Shown here: piece after piece, positions 1 to 7,867 of the stretch
How positions within the stretch are numbered: the first letter of the stretch is position 1
How the letters are laid out: each line of letters begins with the position of its first letter
Source of the DNA: Nonomuraea spiralis
GTDB lineage: Bacteria > Actinomycetota > Actinomycetes > Streptosporangiales > Streptosporangiaceae
DNA length: 62,443 nucleotides
Direction of reading: 5' to 3'
Assembly (NCBI RefSeq): GCF_014648435.1
Contig: NZ_BMRC01000043.1
Span: forward strand, 1-62,443
Notes under the pieces: generated by a model
Told to the model about the DNA's origin: nothing
Database searches by the model: none
The model's input: the letters and a program-made list of their open reading frames with translations, nothing else
Made by a program: the position numbers and the translations under genes

Positions 1-10
1 GCCACGCAAA

Positions 11-40
11 ACGCTCGGCTGGGAAACCCCAGCCGAGCGT
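11..40. terminator. Strong inverted repeat, terminator-like
   Basis: A perfect 13-bp stem (ACGCTCGGCTGGG / CCCAGCCGAGCGT) with a 4-nt AAAC loop lies at the left edge. It could terminate a plus-strand gene outside the window. No T-run follows, which is common for GC-rich actinobacterial terminators. Confidence 0.5.
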
Positions 41-89
41 CTCACCAAGCTCCTGGCACTCGCCAGTTGATCAATCAGTGTTGCGACGA

Positions 90-124
90 CCCCTTGACTT
101 CACCTAGTCGAAAGGCGGGGTTTT
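90..124 (+). terminator. Imperfect hairpin with T-run
   Basis: CCCCTTGACT pairs with AGTC-GA-AAGG-C-GGGG (two small bulges) and is followed by TTTT. This resembles a factor-independent terminator for plus-strand transcription arriving from the left. It sits just before the convergent stop codon of the acyl-CoA dehydrogenase gene at 138. No coding feature is recognised in 1-137. Confidence 0.45.
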
Positions 125-137
125 CGCATGTCCGGGG

Positions 138-1271
138 CTACTTGGCCAGGTGACGGCTGATGACGAGGCGCTGGATCTGGTTGGTGCCCTCGAAGATTTG
201 CATGATCTTGGCTTCGCGCATGTACCGTTCGACGCGGAACTCCCTCGTGTACCCGTAGCCGCCGAAGACCTGGACGGCGTCCGTCGTGACCTTCATGGCG
301 GTGTCCGTGGCGACCAGTTTGGCCACGCTGGCCTGGCGGCCGTAGTCGAGGCCGGCGTCGCGTCGCCGGGCCGCGTCCAGGTACGTCGCCCGCGCGCTGT
401 CCACCCCCGCCGCCATGTCGGCGAGCAGGAAGCCGAGGCCCTGGTGGTCGATGATGCGCTTGCCGAAGGTCTGCCGTTCCTTGGCGTAGGCGACGGCCTC
501 GTCGAGGGCGGCCTGGGCGAGGCCCACGGCGCAGGCGGCGATGCCGAGCCGGCCGGAGTCGAGGGCGCTGAAGGCGATCTGCAGGCCCTGGCCCTCCTCG
601 CCGATCAGCCGGTCGCCGTCGATGACGGCGCCGTCCCAGTGGGCGCTGGTGGTGGGCACGGCGTGCAGGCCCATCTTCTCCTCGGGCCGGCCGAACGTCA
701 GCCCCTCGGCCGCGCCGGGCGCGAGGAAGCAGGAGATCCGGTCACCGGTACGGGCGAACAGGGCGTAGAAGTCGGCGATGCCGCCATGGGTGATCCACGC
801 CTTGTTGCCGGTGATCCGGTAGTCGCCGGCCTCGGTGCGCTCGGCCCGGCAGGTGAGCGCGCCCGCGTCCGAGCCCGCCTGCGGCTCCGACAGGCTGTAG
901 CCGCCGACGATCCGGCCGGCCAGCATGTCGGGCAGCCAGCGTTCGCGCTGCTCGGCGGTGCCGTACGCGGCCACGGGGAAGCAGGCCAGCGTGTGCACGC
1001 TCGTCGCCACCGCGACCGCCGCCCAGCGCGCGGCCAGTTCCTCGATCACCTGGAGGTACACCTCGTACGGCTGCCCGCCCCCGCCGAACTCCTCCGGGTA
1101 GGGCAGCCCGAGCAGCCCGGCCGCGCCGAGCGTCGCGAACAGCCCCTCCGGGTACGTCTCCGCGCGCTCGTGCTCGTCGACCCGGCGCGCGAGCTCCTTG
1201 TCGGCGATGTCGCGGGTCAGCTCGATCAGGTCCTTGGCGTCCTGGTCGGGGAGCAGGCGGTCAACGGTCAC
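138..1271 (-). CDS. Acyl-CoA dehydrogenase
   Basis: A 377-aa FAD-dependent acyl-CoA dehydrogenase, the normal family length, catalysing alpha,beta-dehydrogenation of an acyl-CoA and passing electrons to ETF. Visible are the N-terminal helical domain, the FAD-contact region YSLSEPQAGSDAG (about residues 125-137) and the C-terminal stretch QVFGGYGYTREF followed by IFEGTNQIQR, which carries the usual catalytic glutamate in this subgroup. The start is GTG and overlaps the upstream oxidoreductase stop as GTGA (1268-1271), so the two are translationally coupled. Together they suggest oxidation of an amino-acid-derived acyl-CoA: the 2-oxo acid is converted to acyl-CoA by the ferredoxin oxidoreductase and then dehydrogenated. 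The exact substrate cannot be read from the sequence. Confidence 0.93.
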   Translation of the reverse strand: MTVDRLLPDQDAKDLIELTRDIADKELARRVDEHERAETYPEGLFATLGAAGLLGLPYPEEFGGGGQPYEVYLQVIEELAARWAAVAVATSVHTLACFPVAAYGTAEQRERWLPDMLAGRIVGGYSLSEPQAGSDAGALTCRAERTEAGDYRITGNKAWITHGGIADFYALFARTGDRISCFLAPGAAEGLTFGRPEEKMGLHAVPTTSAHWDGAVIDGDRLIGEEGQGLQIAFSALDSGRLGIAACAVGLAQAALDEAVAYAKERQTFGKRIIDHQGLGFLLADMAAGVDSARATYLDAARRRDAGLDYGRQASVAKLVATDTAMKVTTDAVQVFGGYGYTREFRVERYMREAKIMQIFEGTNQIQRLVISRHLAK

Positions 1272-4200
1272 GGCGACTCCTTCGGTGCGGCTTCGGCGAG
1301 GCGGGCCAGGGCGGCCGCGGCGCGCTCACGGAACTCGGCGACCCGGGCGAGCTTGATGTCCTCGTACCCGCGGATCGACTCGGGGAGGCCGGCGAGCTCG
1401 GCCACGGCGTCGATCGTGCCGGGGGTCAGCCGGGCGAGTGCGGCGCGCATAAGATCACGATATTCGGTGACGAGTTCCCTTTCGACCCGGCGGACCTCCG
1501 CCTGGCCGAACACGTCGAACGCGGTCCCGCGCAGCACGCGCGCGGCACGCAGGCCGCGGAACAACACCGGCGCGCTGCGGCGCAGCCGGATCTTGCGCTT
1601 CATGCCCATGGCCCGCAGCAGCGGCGGGTGCAGCATCACGGACACGACCGCGTCGGGGCCGTACTCGCGGTCGCGCCTGGCCTGCTCGGCGGGGTCGAGG
1701 TGCAGGCGGGCGACCTCGTACTCGTCCTTGTAGGCCATCAGCTTGTGCAGGGAGCGGGCGTAGGCGAGCCCGACACGCGCGCCGGCCTCCTCCCCCGCGC
1801 GACCGACGGCCTCGGCGACCACGCGCCGGACGTCCTTCTCGTACGTACGGGCGTAGGTCTCGTTCTGGTAGCCGGCCAGGTCCGCCACCCGCAGGGCCAG
1901 CGTCTCCTCCAGGCCGGGCGCGGGCCGCTCGGCGGGTTCGGCGAGCACGGCCCGGCGTACCGCCTCACGGTCGGCGACGGCGGCGCGGCCCCAGCGGAAG
2001 GCCGCGAGGTTCTGCTCGACGGCGGCCTTGTTGAGCCTGATCGCCGCCTCGATCGAAGCGGCCGAGACGGGCAGGCAGCCGTGCTGGTACGCCGCCCCGA
2101 CCAGCAGCATGTTGGCCGGCATGTGGTCCCCGAATAGCGCCTCGGCCAGCTCGTGGGCGTCGAGGTAGAGGTTGTCCGCGCCCTCCGTGGCCGACTCCAG
2201 CCTGACCACGGCGTCGGCGGAGGAGCCCGGCACGGCCACCCGTCCGGTGACCATGGCGGCGGTGGGCACGACGGAGGTGTTGACCACGGCGATCGTCCGG
2301 CCGGGCGCGGCGACGGCGAGGTTGGCGTCGGCGGCGGCCCCGAGCAGGTCGAACCCGAGCAGCACGTCGGCCGTGCCGCGCGAGGCGCGCACCGAGCCGT
2401 CCACGGGCCGCTTGGCGATGCGCACGTCGCTGACGACCGGGCCGCCCTTCTGCGCGAGCCCGGTCTGCTCGATGCCGGCGGCGTGCAGGCCGTCGAGGTG
2501 GGCGGCCATCTGGAGGATCTGCGAGACCGTGACGACCCCGGTGCCGCCGATGCCGGGCATGCGGATCAGCGTCTCGGCGTCGCCGTCGAGCCTGCCGACC
2601 GGCTCCGGCGGCCGCACCGGCAGGGACGGCGCCTCGCGCGGGGCCCTGGTGCCGGGCTCGACCAGCAGGAACGAGGGGCAGTCGCCCTTGAGGCAGCTCA
2701 GGTCGGAGTTGCACGACGGCTGGTGGATGCGGGTCTTACGGCCGTACTCGGTCTCGACGGGCTGCACGGACAGGCAGGTCGAGACGTCGCCGCAGTCGCC
2801 GCAGCCCTCGCAGACGCGCTCGTTGACCACGACCTTCGCCGTGGGGGTCGGCAGCTTGCCGCGCTTGCGCAGCCGACGTTCCTCGGCGGCGCACTTGTCG
2901 TCGTGCAGCAGGACGGTCACGCCGTCGAGCGCGGCCAGCTCGCGTTCGACGTCGGCGAGGTCGTCGCGGTGGCGCACCGACGCGATCGGCGCCAGCCGCA
3001 CCCCCCGGTACGTCTCCGGCTCGGGCGTGGTGATCACGATCCTGCGCACGCCCTCCTCGGCCAGCGAGCGCGTGAGCGCGGGCACGTCGAGCCGCCCTTC
3101 CGCGCGCTGGCCGCCGGTCATGGCGACGGCGTCGTTGTAGAGCAGTTTGTACGTCATCGTCACCCCGGCCGCCACCGCGGCCCGCACGGCCAGGGAACCG
3201 GAGTGGTGGAAGGTGCCGTCACCGAGGTTCTGCACGAAATGCCGGTCCCGGGTGAACGGCGAGAGCCCGATCCACTGGGCCCCCTCGCCGCCCATCTGGG
3301 TGATGCCGACTTGGTTGCCGCGCCCGTGCCCGTCGAGGGCGATCATGGCGTGGCAGCCGATGCCGACGCCGACCAGGGTGTCGTCGGAGGTGCGGGTGGA
3401 GGAGTTGTGCGGGCAGCCGGAGCAGAAGTACGGCGTGCGCGCGGCGACCATCGGCAGCATGCGGCGCGGCCGGGGCGCGGCCAGGCGGGCCTCCTGGCGC
3501 GGGAGCCGGTCGGGGCCGAGGCAGGTGGCCAGGGCCTTGGCGACGTCCTCGGCGCCGAGGGTGCCGCGGGCGGTCAGCAGGTCCCGGCCCGAGACGGCGG
3601 GCGCGCGTTCGCCGCCGTAGAGCGCCTGCTTGAGCTGCCCTTCGAGGAACGGCACCTTGTCCTCGACCACCAGCACCCGGTCGAGGTCGGCGGTCATGGC
3701 GGCCAGGTCGGCCTCGGCCAGCGGGAACGGCATCCCGAGCCGGATCAGGCGCAGCCCGAGGTCCTCGGTGGCGCTCTCGTCGAGCCCGAGGTCGGCCAGG
3801 GCCCGCAGGACCACCGCGTACGTGGTGCCGGAGGCCAGGATGCCCAGCGTGGCGCGCGGCGCGTCGCGCATGACGCGGTTGAGGCCGTTCCTGCGGGCGT
3901 AGTCGCGGGCGAGTTCGAGTCTGCGGGTGAGCAGGTCGTACTCGGCGTCCAGGGCGGAGGGGCCGACCAGGATCGGTGACCTGCCGCGGTCGGCGTGGTC
4001 GGGCAGGGGGATGCCGTCGCGCAGCGTGCCCAGGTCGACGGTGGCCGAGGCGTCGGCGATGTCGGCGACGATCTTCAGGCCGGTCCACAGGCCGGTGGCG
4101 CGGGACAGGGCGACCGCGTGCAGGCCGAACTCGATGATCTCGCCGACCGAACCGGGCGCGAGCAGCGGCATCGACAGGCTCTGGCACATCGGCTCGCACG

Positions 4201-4678
4201 AGCTGGGCACCGTGGAGGACTTGCAGCCGGGGTCGTCGCCGATCCAGGCCACGGCGCCGCCGAGCGCGGCGGTGCCCGCCATGTTGCCGTGCCTGATGGC
4301 GTCGGCGGCGCGGTCGAGGCCGGGGTTCTTGCCGTACCAGAAGGCGGTGACGCCGTCGTGGCGGCGGCCGGGGACCTGGCCGAGAAGCTGCGTGCCGGCC
4401 ACGGCGGTGGCGGCCAGCTCCTCGTTGAGGCCGGGGCGGAAGACGACGCCGGCCTCGTCCAGGAAGCGGGCCGCGCGGCCCATCTCCAGGTCCACGCCGC
4501 CCAGCGGCGAGCCCTGGTAGCCGGAGACGAAGGCCCTGGTGTCCAGGCCGCGTTCCCGGTCCAGGCGCCGCTGTTCGAGGGTCAGCCTGACGAGCGCCTG
4601 GATGCCGGAGATCAGCACCCGGCCGTCGGGCGCGGCGTACTTGTCGTCGAGCGACACGGTCGCGCTGTTCACGCTCAC
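1268..4678 (-). CDS. Indolepyruvate ferredoxin oxidoreductase, fused alpha/beta/gamma type
   Basis: A large single-chain 2-oxoacid:ferredoxin oxidoreductase (1136 aa from the chosen start) that converts aryl- or branched-chain 2-oxo acids plus CoA to acyl-CoA, CO2 and reduced ferredoxin. The N-terminal pyrimidine-binding/transketolase-like part is followed by a TPP-binding domain containing FCSGCPHNSST, a small cysteine-rich iron-sulphur segment (VCEGCGDCGDVSTC ... CNSDLSCLKGDC) and the gamma domain beginning MPGIGGTGVV. I prefer the GTG at 4678 because AGGAGG (4684-4689) lies 5 nt upstream; the open frame extends further, to 4747, without a good ribosome site. It forms an operon with the downstream acyl-CoA dehydrogenase and is divergent from an Lrp-type gene, so amino-acid-responsive control is likely. 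Confidence 0.92.
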   Translation of the reverse strand: MSVNSATVSLDDKYAAPDGRVLISGIQALVRLTLEQRRLDRERGLDTRAFVSGYQGSPLGGVDLEMGRAARFLDEAGVVFRPGLNEELAATAVAGTQLLGQVPGRRHDGVTAFWYGKNPGLDRAADAIRHGNMAGTAALGGAVAWIGDDPGCKSSTVPSSCEPMCQSLSMPLLAPGSVGEIIEFGLHAVALSRATGLWTGLKIVADIADASATVDLGTLRDGIPLPDHADRGRSPILVGPSALDAEYDLLTRRLELARDYARRNGLNRVMRDAPRATLGILASGTTYAVVLRALADLGLDESATEDLGLRLIRLGMPFPLAEADLAAMTADLDRVLVVEDKVPFLEGQLKQALYGGERAPAVSGRDLLTARGTLGAEDVAKALATCLGPDRLPRQEARLAAPRPRRMLPMVAARTPYFCSGCPHNSSTRTSDDTLVGVGIGCHAMIALDGHGRGNQVGITQMGGEGAQWIGLSPFTRDRHFVQNLGDGTFHHSGSLAVRAAVAAGVTMTYKLLYNDAVAMTGGQRAEGRLDVPALTRSLAEEGVRRIVITTPEPETYRGVRLAPIASVRHRDDLADVERELAALDGVTVLLHDDKCAAEERRLRKRGKLPTPTAKVVVNERVCEGCGDCGDVSTCLSVQPVETEYGRKTRIHQPSCNSDLSCLKGDCPSFLLVEPGTRAPREAPSLPVRPPEPVGRLDGDAETLIRMPGIGGTGVVTVSQILQMAAHLDGLHAAGIEQTGLAQKGGPVVSDVRIAKRPVDGSVRASRGTADVLLGFDLLGAAADANLAVAAPGRTIAVVNTSVVPTAAMVTGRVAVPGSSADAVVRLESATEGADNLYLDAHELAEALFGDHMPANMLLVGAAYQHGCLPVSAASIEAAIRLNKAAVEQNLAAFRWGRAAVADREAVRRAVLAEPAERPAPGLEETLALRVADLAGYQNETYARTYEKDVRRVVAEAVGRAGEEAGARVGLAYARSLHKLMAYKDEYEVARLHLDPAEQARRDREYGPDAVVSVMLHPPLLRAMGMKRKIRLRRSAPVLFRGLRAARVLRGTAFDVFGQAEVRRVERELVTEYRDLMRAALARLTPGTIDAVAELAGLPESIRGYEDIKLARVAEFRERAAAALARLAEAAPKESP

Positions 4679-4772
4679 GCGAACCTCCTGGCGGGCAATG
4701 CGTTGGTGGGGATTCACAGCACAGCAACGGAGAGCTACTGTGCGCAAGTATCAGACGCGAAAGCATGAAGAA

Positions 4773-4822
4773 GACGCAAATAATGTGAGCCGGGCGTTTC
4801 TAGGACAGAAGATATTTGCGTC
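4773..4822. promoter_or_regulatory. 10-bp inverted repeat, candidate Lrp operator
   Basis: GACGCAAATA (4773-4782) is repeated as its exact reverse complement TATTTGCGTC (4813-4822), with start-to-start spacing of 40 bp, about four helical turns. A related GACGCGAAAG lies at 4754-4763. The region is the only AT-rich stretch between the divergent oxidoreductase and Lrp genes, which fits octameric Lrp/AsnC proteins binding phased sites. Function is inferred. Confidence 0.5.
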
Positions 4823-4840
4823 ACTCAGGAGGTTTCTCAC

Positions 4841-5287
4841 ATGCCGGACATCGATGACATCGACCACCAGGTGCTCCGGCTGCTGCGCGAGGACGGCCGC
4901 CGGACCTTCTCCGAGATGGCCGACCAGGTCGGGTTGTCGGTGGCGGCGGTCAAACGGCGGGTGGACCGGCTCAGGGAGATCGGCGTGATCACGGGGTTCA
5001 CCGTGCAGATCGACTACGCCAAGCTCGGGTGGGGCATCGAGGCGTTCACCGAGCTGCGCTATCCGGGGACCACTCCGGTGGGCGAGATCGTCCGTACGGC
5101 GACGGACGTGCCGGAGGTGCAGGCGGTGTTCACCATCGCCGGCGACCCCGACGCGCTGATCCACGTACGGGTGCGCGACCTCGGGCACCTCCAGCAGGTC
5201 ATCGACCGCCTGCGCAGGGCCGGGAACGTCACCGGCACCAAGTCCCTCCTCGTCCTCGGCTCCTGGACCCGCGACGCCCTCGCCTGA
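4841..5287 (+). CDS. Lrp/AsnC family transcriptional regulator
   Basis: A 148-aa regulator of typical Lrp/AsnC length. An N-terminal AsnC-type helix-turn-helix (about residues 5-50, with FSEMADQVGLSVAAVKRRV) is followed by a linker strand and a C-terminal RAM effector domain (about 65-140, with EVQAVFTIAGDPDALIHV) that usually binds amino acids and drives oligomerisation. The ATG is preceded by AGGAGG at 4828-4833. It is divergent from the indolepyruvate oxidoreductase/acyl-CoA dehydrogenase operon and probably regulates it and itself through the inverted repeat in the 162-bp spacer. The effector, perhaps an aromatic or branched amino acid, is a guess from context. Confidence 0.92.
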   Translation: MPDIDDIDHQVLRLLREDGRRTFSEMADQVGLSVAAVKRRVDRLREIGVITGFTVQIDYAKLGWGIEAFTELRYPGTTPVGEIVRTATDVPEVQAVFTIAGDPDALIHVRVRDLGHLQQVIDRLRRAGNVTGTKSLLVLGSWTRDALA

Positions 5288-5304
5288 CCCGTCCCACAGC
5301 GAAG

Positions 5305-5336
5305 GGCGGCGCGGCGGTCCGGGCCGCCACGCCGCC
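5305..5336. terminator. Bidirectional terminator hairpin
   Basis: GGCGGCGCGGCGG pairs with CCGCCACGCCGCC over 13 bp with one mismatch and a 6-nt loop. It lies between the convergent Lrp gene (stop 5287) and deacetylase gene (stop 5357) and can serve both directions. Confidence 0.6.
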
Positions 5337-5356
5337 CCGGGGTGAGCGGAGAACCG

Positions 5357-6346
5357 TCACCCCACCCGGCAGGAGACCGTGGGCCAGGTCCGGTTGCCGT
5401 TGTGCTGGATGGTGAAGCCGAAGGTGTTGCCGTTGCCGTTGGGCCGCATCGTCATGACGTTGCCGGTGCCGTCCCAGGTCGGGGTGCCGTTCCAGGTGGC
5501 GATGATCTTCTGCGGGCTGCGTACGGTCACGGTGACGATCCAGGAGTTCGTGCCGGAGACCGTGACCGAGAGGTTGAATCGGTCGCTCCACTGCTGGCCC
5601 GCGGAGACCGCCGCGGTGCAGGTGCCGCCGCCGGGCGGCGGGGAGGAGGGCGGGGTGGACGGGCCGCTCCCGTCGGGCGCGACGGCCCGGCCGGTCACCG
5701 GCGAGATCATGCCCGCGCACATGTTACGGCCGCGCAGGTTGGCGGCGATCTGCGGGATCGCGGCGATCGTCGTCGCGTAGTTGTCGTGCATGAGGATGAT
5801 CTGGCCGTTCTGCAGCCTGCCCGCGGCCGCGACGATCTGGGCGGTGCTCGCGCCGTTCCAGTCCTGCGAGTCGACGTCCCAGATGATCTCGGTCAGGCCG
5901 AGTTGCTGCTCGACCGACTTGAGCGTGGCGTTGGTCTCCCCGTACGGGGGCCGGAACAACCTCGGGGCCGTACCGGTGGCCTGCTGGATCGCCTGCTGGG
6001 TGCGCTGCAACTCGGACTGGATCTGCGACGTGCTCATCTGGGTCAGGTGCGGGTGGGTCCAGCTGTGGTTGCCGATCCACATGCCCGCGCTCTGCTGCGC
6101 CCTGACCAGGGCCGGGTTGTTCTGCGCGTTCTGGCCGACGTTGAACATCGTGGCCCGCAGGCCGTTGGAGGTCAGCGCGTTGAGCAGGCTGGAGGTGGTG
6201 GCGGGGTTGGGCCCGTCGTCGTAGGTGAGGCCGACGTAGCCGCCGCCGCAGTCGGCGGCGGCGTTCGAAGGGGCGGTGGCCCAGGTCAGCGCGAGGCCCG
6301 CGGCGAGCGCGCAGGCGGCGCCCAGGACGAGCAGCTTTCTGATCAT
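5357..6346 (-). CDS. Secreted polysaccharide deacetylase (CE4) with CBM2
   Basis: A 329-aa secreted carbohydrate esterase. After a signal peptide (MIRKLLVLGAACALAAG ... SNAAA) comes a NodB-homology CE4 domain (about residues 35-215) with all five motifs: TYDDGPNP (catalytic base and metal Asp), GNHSWTHPHL (metal His pair), RPPYGETN, DVDSQDW and ILMHD. A Pro/Gly/Ser linker (PSTPPSSPPPGGG) leads to a C-terminal family 2 carbohydrate-binding module (about 235-329, with conserved Trp residues and terminal Cys). CBM2 binds cellulose or xylan, so acetyl-xylan esterase is likelier than chitin deacetylase, but the sequence does not decide. The ATG at 6346 has GGAGG upstream; the open frame runs to 6475 but would precede the signal peptide. 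Palindromes upstream resemble xylanase-gene operators. Confidence 0.92.
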   Translation of the reverse strand: MIRKLLVLGAACALAAGLALTWATAPSNAAADCGGGYVGLTYDDGPNPATTSSLLNALTSNGLRATMFNVGQNAQNNPALVRAQQSAGMWIGNHSWTHPHLTQMSTSQIQSELQRTQQAIQQATGTAPRLFRPPYGETNATLKSVEQQLGLTEIIWDVDSQDWNGASTAQIVAAAGRLQNGQIILMHDNYATTIAAIPQIAANLRGRNMCAGMISPVTGRAVAPDGSGPSTPPSSPPPGGGTCTAAVSAGQQWSDRFNLSVTVSGTNSWIVTVTVRSPQKIIATWNGTPTWDGTGNVMTMRPNGNGNTFGFTIQHNGNRTWPTVSCRVG

Positions 6347-6389
6347 GGTCTTGCCTCCAAGGCGGGGAGGTACGCGAAGCTCGATCGTG

Positions 6390-6418
6390 AGTGTGAAGAG
6401 CCTTCCGAAACATGTCAA
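6390..6418 (-). promoter_or_regulatory. Candidate promoter of the CE4 gene
   Basis: On the minus strand, TTGACA (6413-6418) is separated by 17 nt from CACACT (6390-6395). The -35 is perfect and the -10 is weak (3 of 6). The spacer contains TGTTTCGG, a half-site of the GAAAsTTTC palindromes, so repressor and polymerase would compete. The site is 44 nt upstream of the start codon. Confidence 0.45.
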
Positions 6419-6427
6419 CACACCACA

Positions 6428-6436
6428 GAAACTTTC
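6428..6436. promoter_or_regulatory. GAAACTTTC palindrome, candidate LacI-type operator
   Basis: A perfect 4-1-4 palindrome 10 bp upstream of the putative -35 of the deacetylase promoter. The same core occurs at 6482-6496. Similar CGAAACTTTCG boxes are known upstream of actinomycete xylanase genes, where LacI-family repressors are implicated; the match here is by pattern only. Confidence 0.45.
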
Positions 6437-6481
6437 AGCATCGAGGTCGAGGGACACCCGCTCCACGCTGCACACTCAGCA

Positions 6482-6496
6482 CCCGAAAGTTTCGGG
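6482..6496. promoter_or_regulatory. CCCGAAAGTTTCGGG palindrome, candidate LacI-type operator
   Basis: A perfect 7-1-7 palindrome in the 263-bp spacer between the divergent CE4 deacetylase and C39-type peptidase genes. Its core matches the GAAACTTTC box at 6428-6436 on the opposite strand. It could control either or both secreted proteins. Confidence 0.55.
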
Positions 6497-6609
6497 CGAG
6501 AGAAAGCTTCAGGCCGCTACCCCGGCCCATACGTAGATTTCCCGATGTTTTGCCTGCCCGATGTGCCTACTGTCGGCCCCATCCGTCGCCTTCCGAGCAA
6601 GGTGGGTTC

Positions 6610-7866
6610 ATGCGTGCGCTGACCGTCCTCCTGTCCGGGCTCCTGCTGGCCACCACCCTCCACTCCCCCGCCGCCGCCACCATCGTGAAGAAGCCAGGTC
6701 CCGTCGTCCCCGACGTCGTCTACCAGCGGGCCGATTTCGCCGCCGGAGCGGGAGAGGGCACGTCCGCGGCTGACGGGCTGTCGTTCGCCTCCGCCGCCGG
6801 CACCACGTCCTACACCGACGCCCTCGGCACCAAGACCTGGGAGTACGCCCGCTGGACCGGCCCCGAGCGCACGGTCGGCTTCCCCGCCACCGAGCTGATC
6901 GCCTCCTGGACGGCCGACGTGCCCCGGGGAAGCTGGCTCCAGGTCGAGGCCAGGGCCAGGAACACCGCCGGCCTGAGCAAGTGGTACGTACTGGGCCGCT
7001 GGTCATACGCCGAGGGCGACATCCTGCGCACCTCGGTGCCCGGCCAGGGCGACGCGGACGCGTCCGTCGCCGTGGACACGCTGGTCGCGGCGGCCGGGCG
7101 GCAACTGTCGGCGTACCAGCTCCGCCTGACCCTCTACCGCACGCCGGGCTCGGCCGTGACGCCCCGGGTGCGCACGCTCGGCGCGATGGCCTCGAACGTG
7201 CCCGAGCGCAAGACCGTCCCGGTCAGTCCGGGCGGCGGCGCGTGGGGCGTCGAGCTGAACGTCCCGCGCCGCTCCCAGAACGTGCACGCCGGCCACTACC
7301 CCGAGTGGGACGGCGGCGGCGAGGCGTGGTGCAGCCCGACCTCGACCACGATGGTGCTCGGCTACTGGGACAAGTGGCCGAGCGCCGAGGACACCTCCTG
7401 GGTGGACCCGTCGGACCCGAACCCCGAGGTGGACCACGCCGCGCGCTACACCTACGACCACGCTTACCAGGGCGCGGGCAACTGGCCGTTCAACACCGCC
7501 TACGCCGGCCGGTACGGCCTGGACGGCTTCGTCACCCGCCTGCGCACCCTGACCGAGCTGGAGCGCCTGGTCAAGGCGGGCATCCCCGTGATCACCTCGC
7601 AGTCGTTCAAGAAGGGCGAGCTGCCCGGCGCCGGCTACGGCACGGACGGCCACCTCATGGTGATCGTCGGCTTCACCGCGACGGGCGACGTGATCGCCAA
7701 CGACCCGGCCTCGTCGAGCAACGACGCCGTCCGCCACGTCTATCCCCGCGCCGCCTTCGAGAACGTGTGGCTGCGCAGCACCAGCAGCGGCGGCGTCGCC
7801 TACGTCATCCGGCCGGCCGGCCGCGCCCTGCCCGCGACGACGCCGGGACTGCCCGCCAACTGGTGA
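6610..7866 (+). CDS. Secreted C39-like cysteine peptidase family protein
   Basis: A 418-aa exported protein. A signal peptide (MRALTVLLSGLLLATTL ... AAA) is followed by a beta-rich N-terminal domain (about residues 35-200) that may bind substrate or wall, and a C-terminal peptidase C39-like domain (about 215-405). The presumed catalytic Cys is in GGEAWCSPTST, the His in GTDGHLMVIVGF and the Asp in IANDPAS, the usual order for the PF13529-type fold. The ATG at 6610 has AAGGTGGG upstream; a longer open frame (from 6412) lacks such a site. It is divergent from the CE4 deacetylase and shares its operator-containing spacer. It converges with the FAD oxidase, with one base between the stops. Substrate unknown. 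Confidence 0.85.
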   Translation: MRALTVLLSGLLLATTLHSPAAATIVKKPGPVVPDVVYQRADFAAGAGEGTSAADGLSFASAAGTTSYTDALGTKTWEYARWTGPERTVGFPATELIASWTADVPRGSWLQVEARARNTAGLSKWYVLGRWSYAEGDILRTSVPGQGDADASVAVDTLVAAAGRQLSAYQLRLTLYRTPGSAVTPRVRTLGAMASNVPERKTVPVSPGGGAWGVELNVPRRSQNVHAGHYPEWDGGGEAWCSPTSTTMVLGYWDKWPSAEDTSWVDPSDPNPEVDHAARYTYDHAYQGAGNWPFNTAYAGRYGLDGFVTRLRTLTELERLVKAGIPVITSQSFKKGELPGAGYGTDGHLMVIVGFTATGDVIANDPASSSNDAVRHVYPRAAFENVWLRSTSSGGVAYVIRPAGRALPATTPGLPANW

Positions 7867-7867
7867 C

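Noticed and set aside
2153..3979. Long plus-strand open frame opposite the indolepyruvate oxidoreductase (similar shadows at 150-1733, 11554-13563, 29022-31892 and 57715-60360)
   Set aside because: These are typical high-GC antisense frames: His/Gly/Arg-rich, low-complexity translations without domains, fully covered by well-recognised genes on the other strand.
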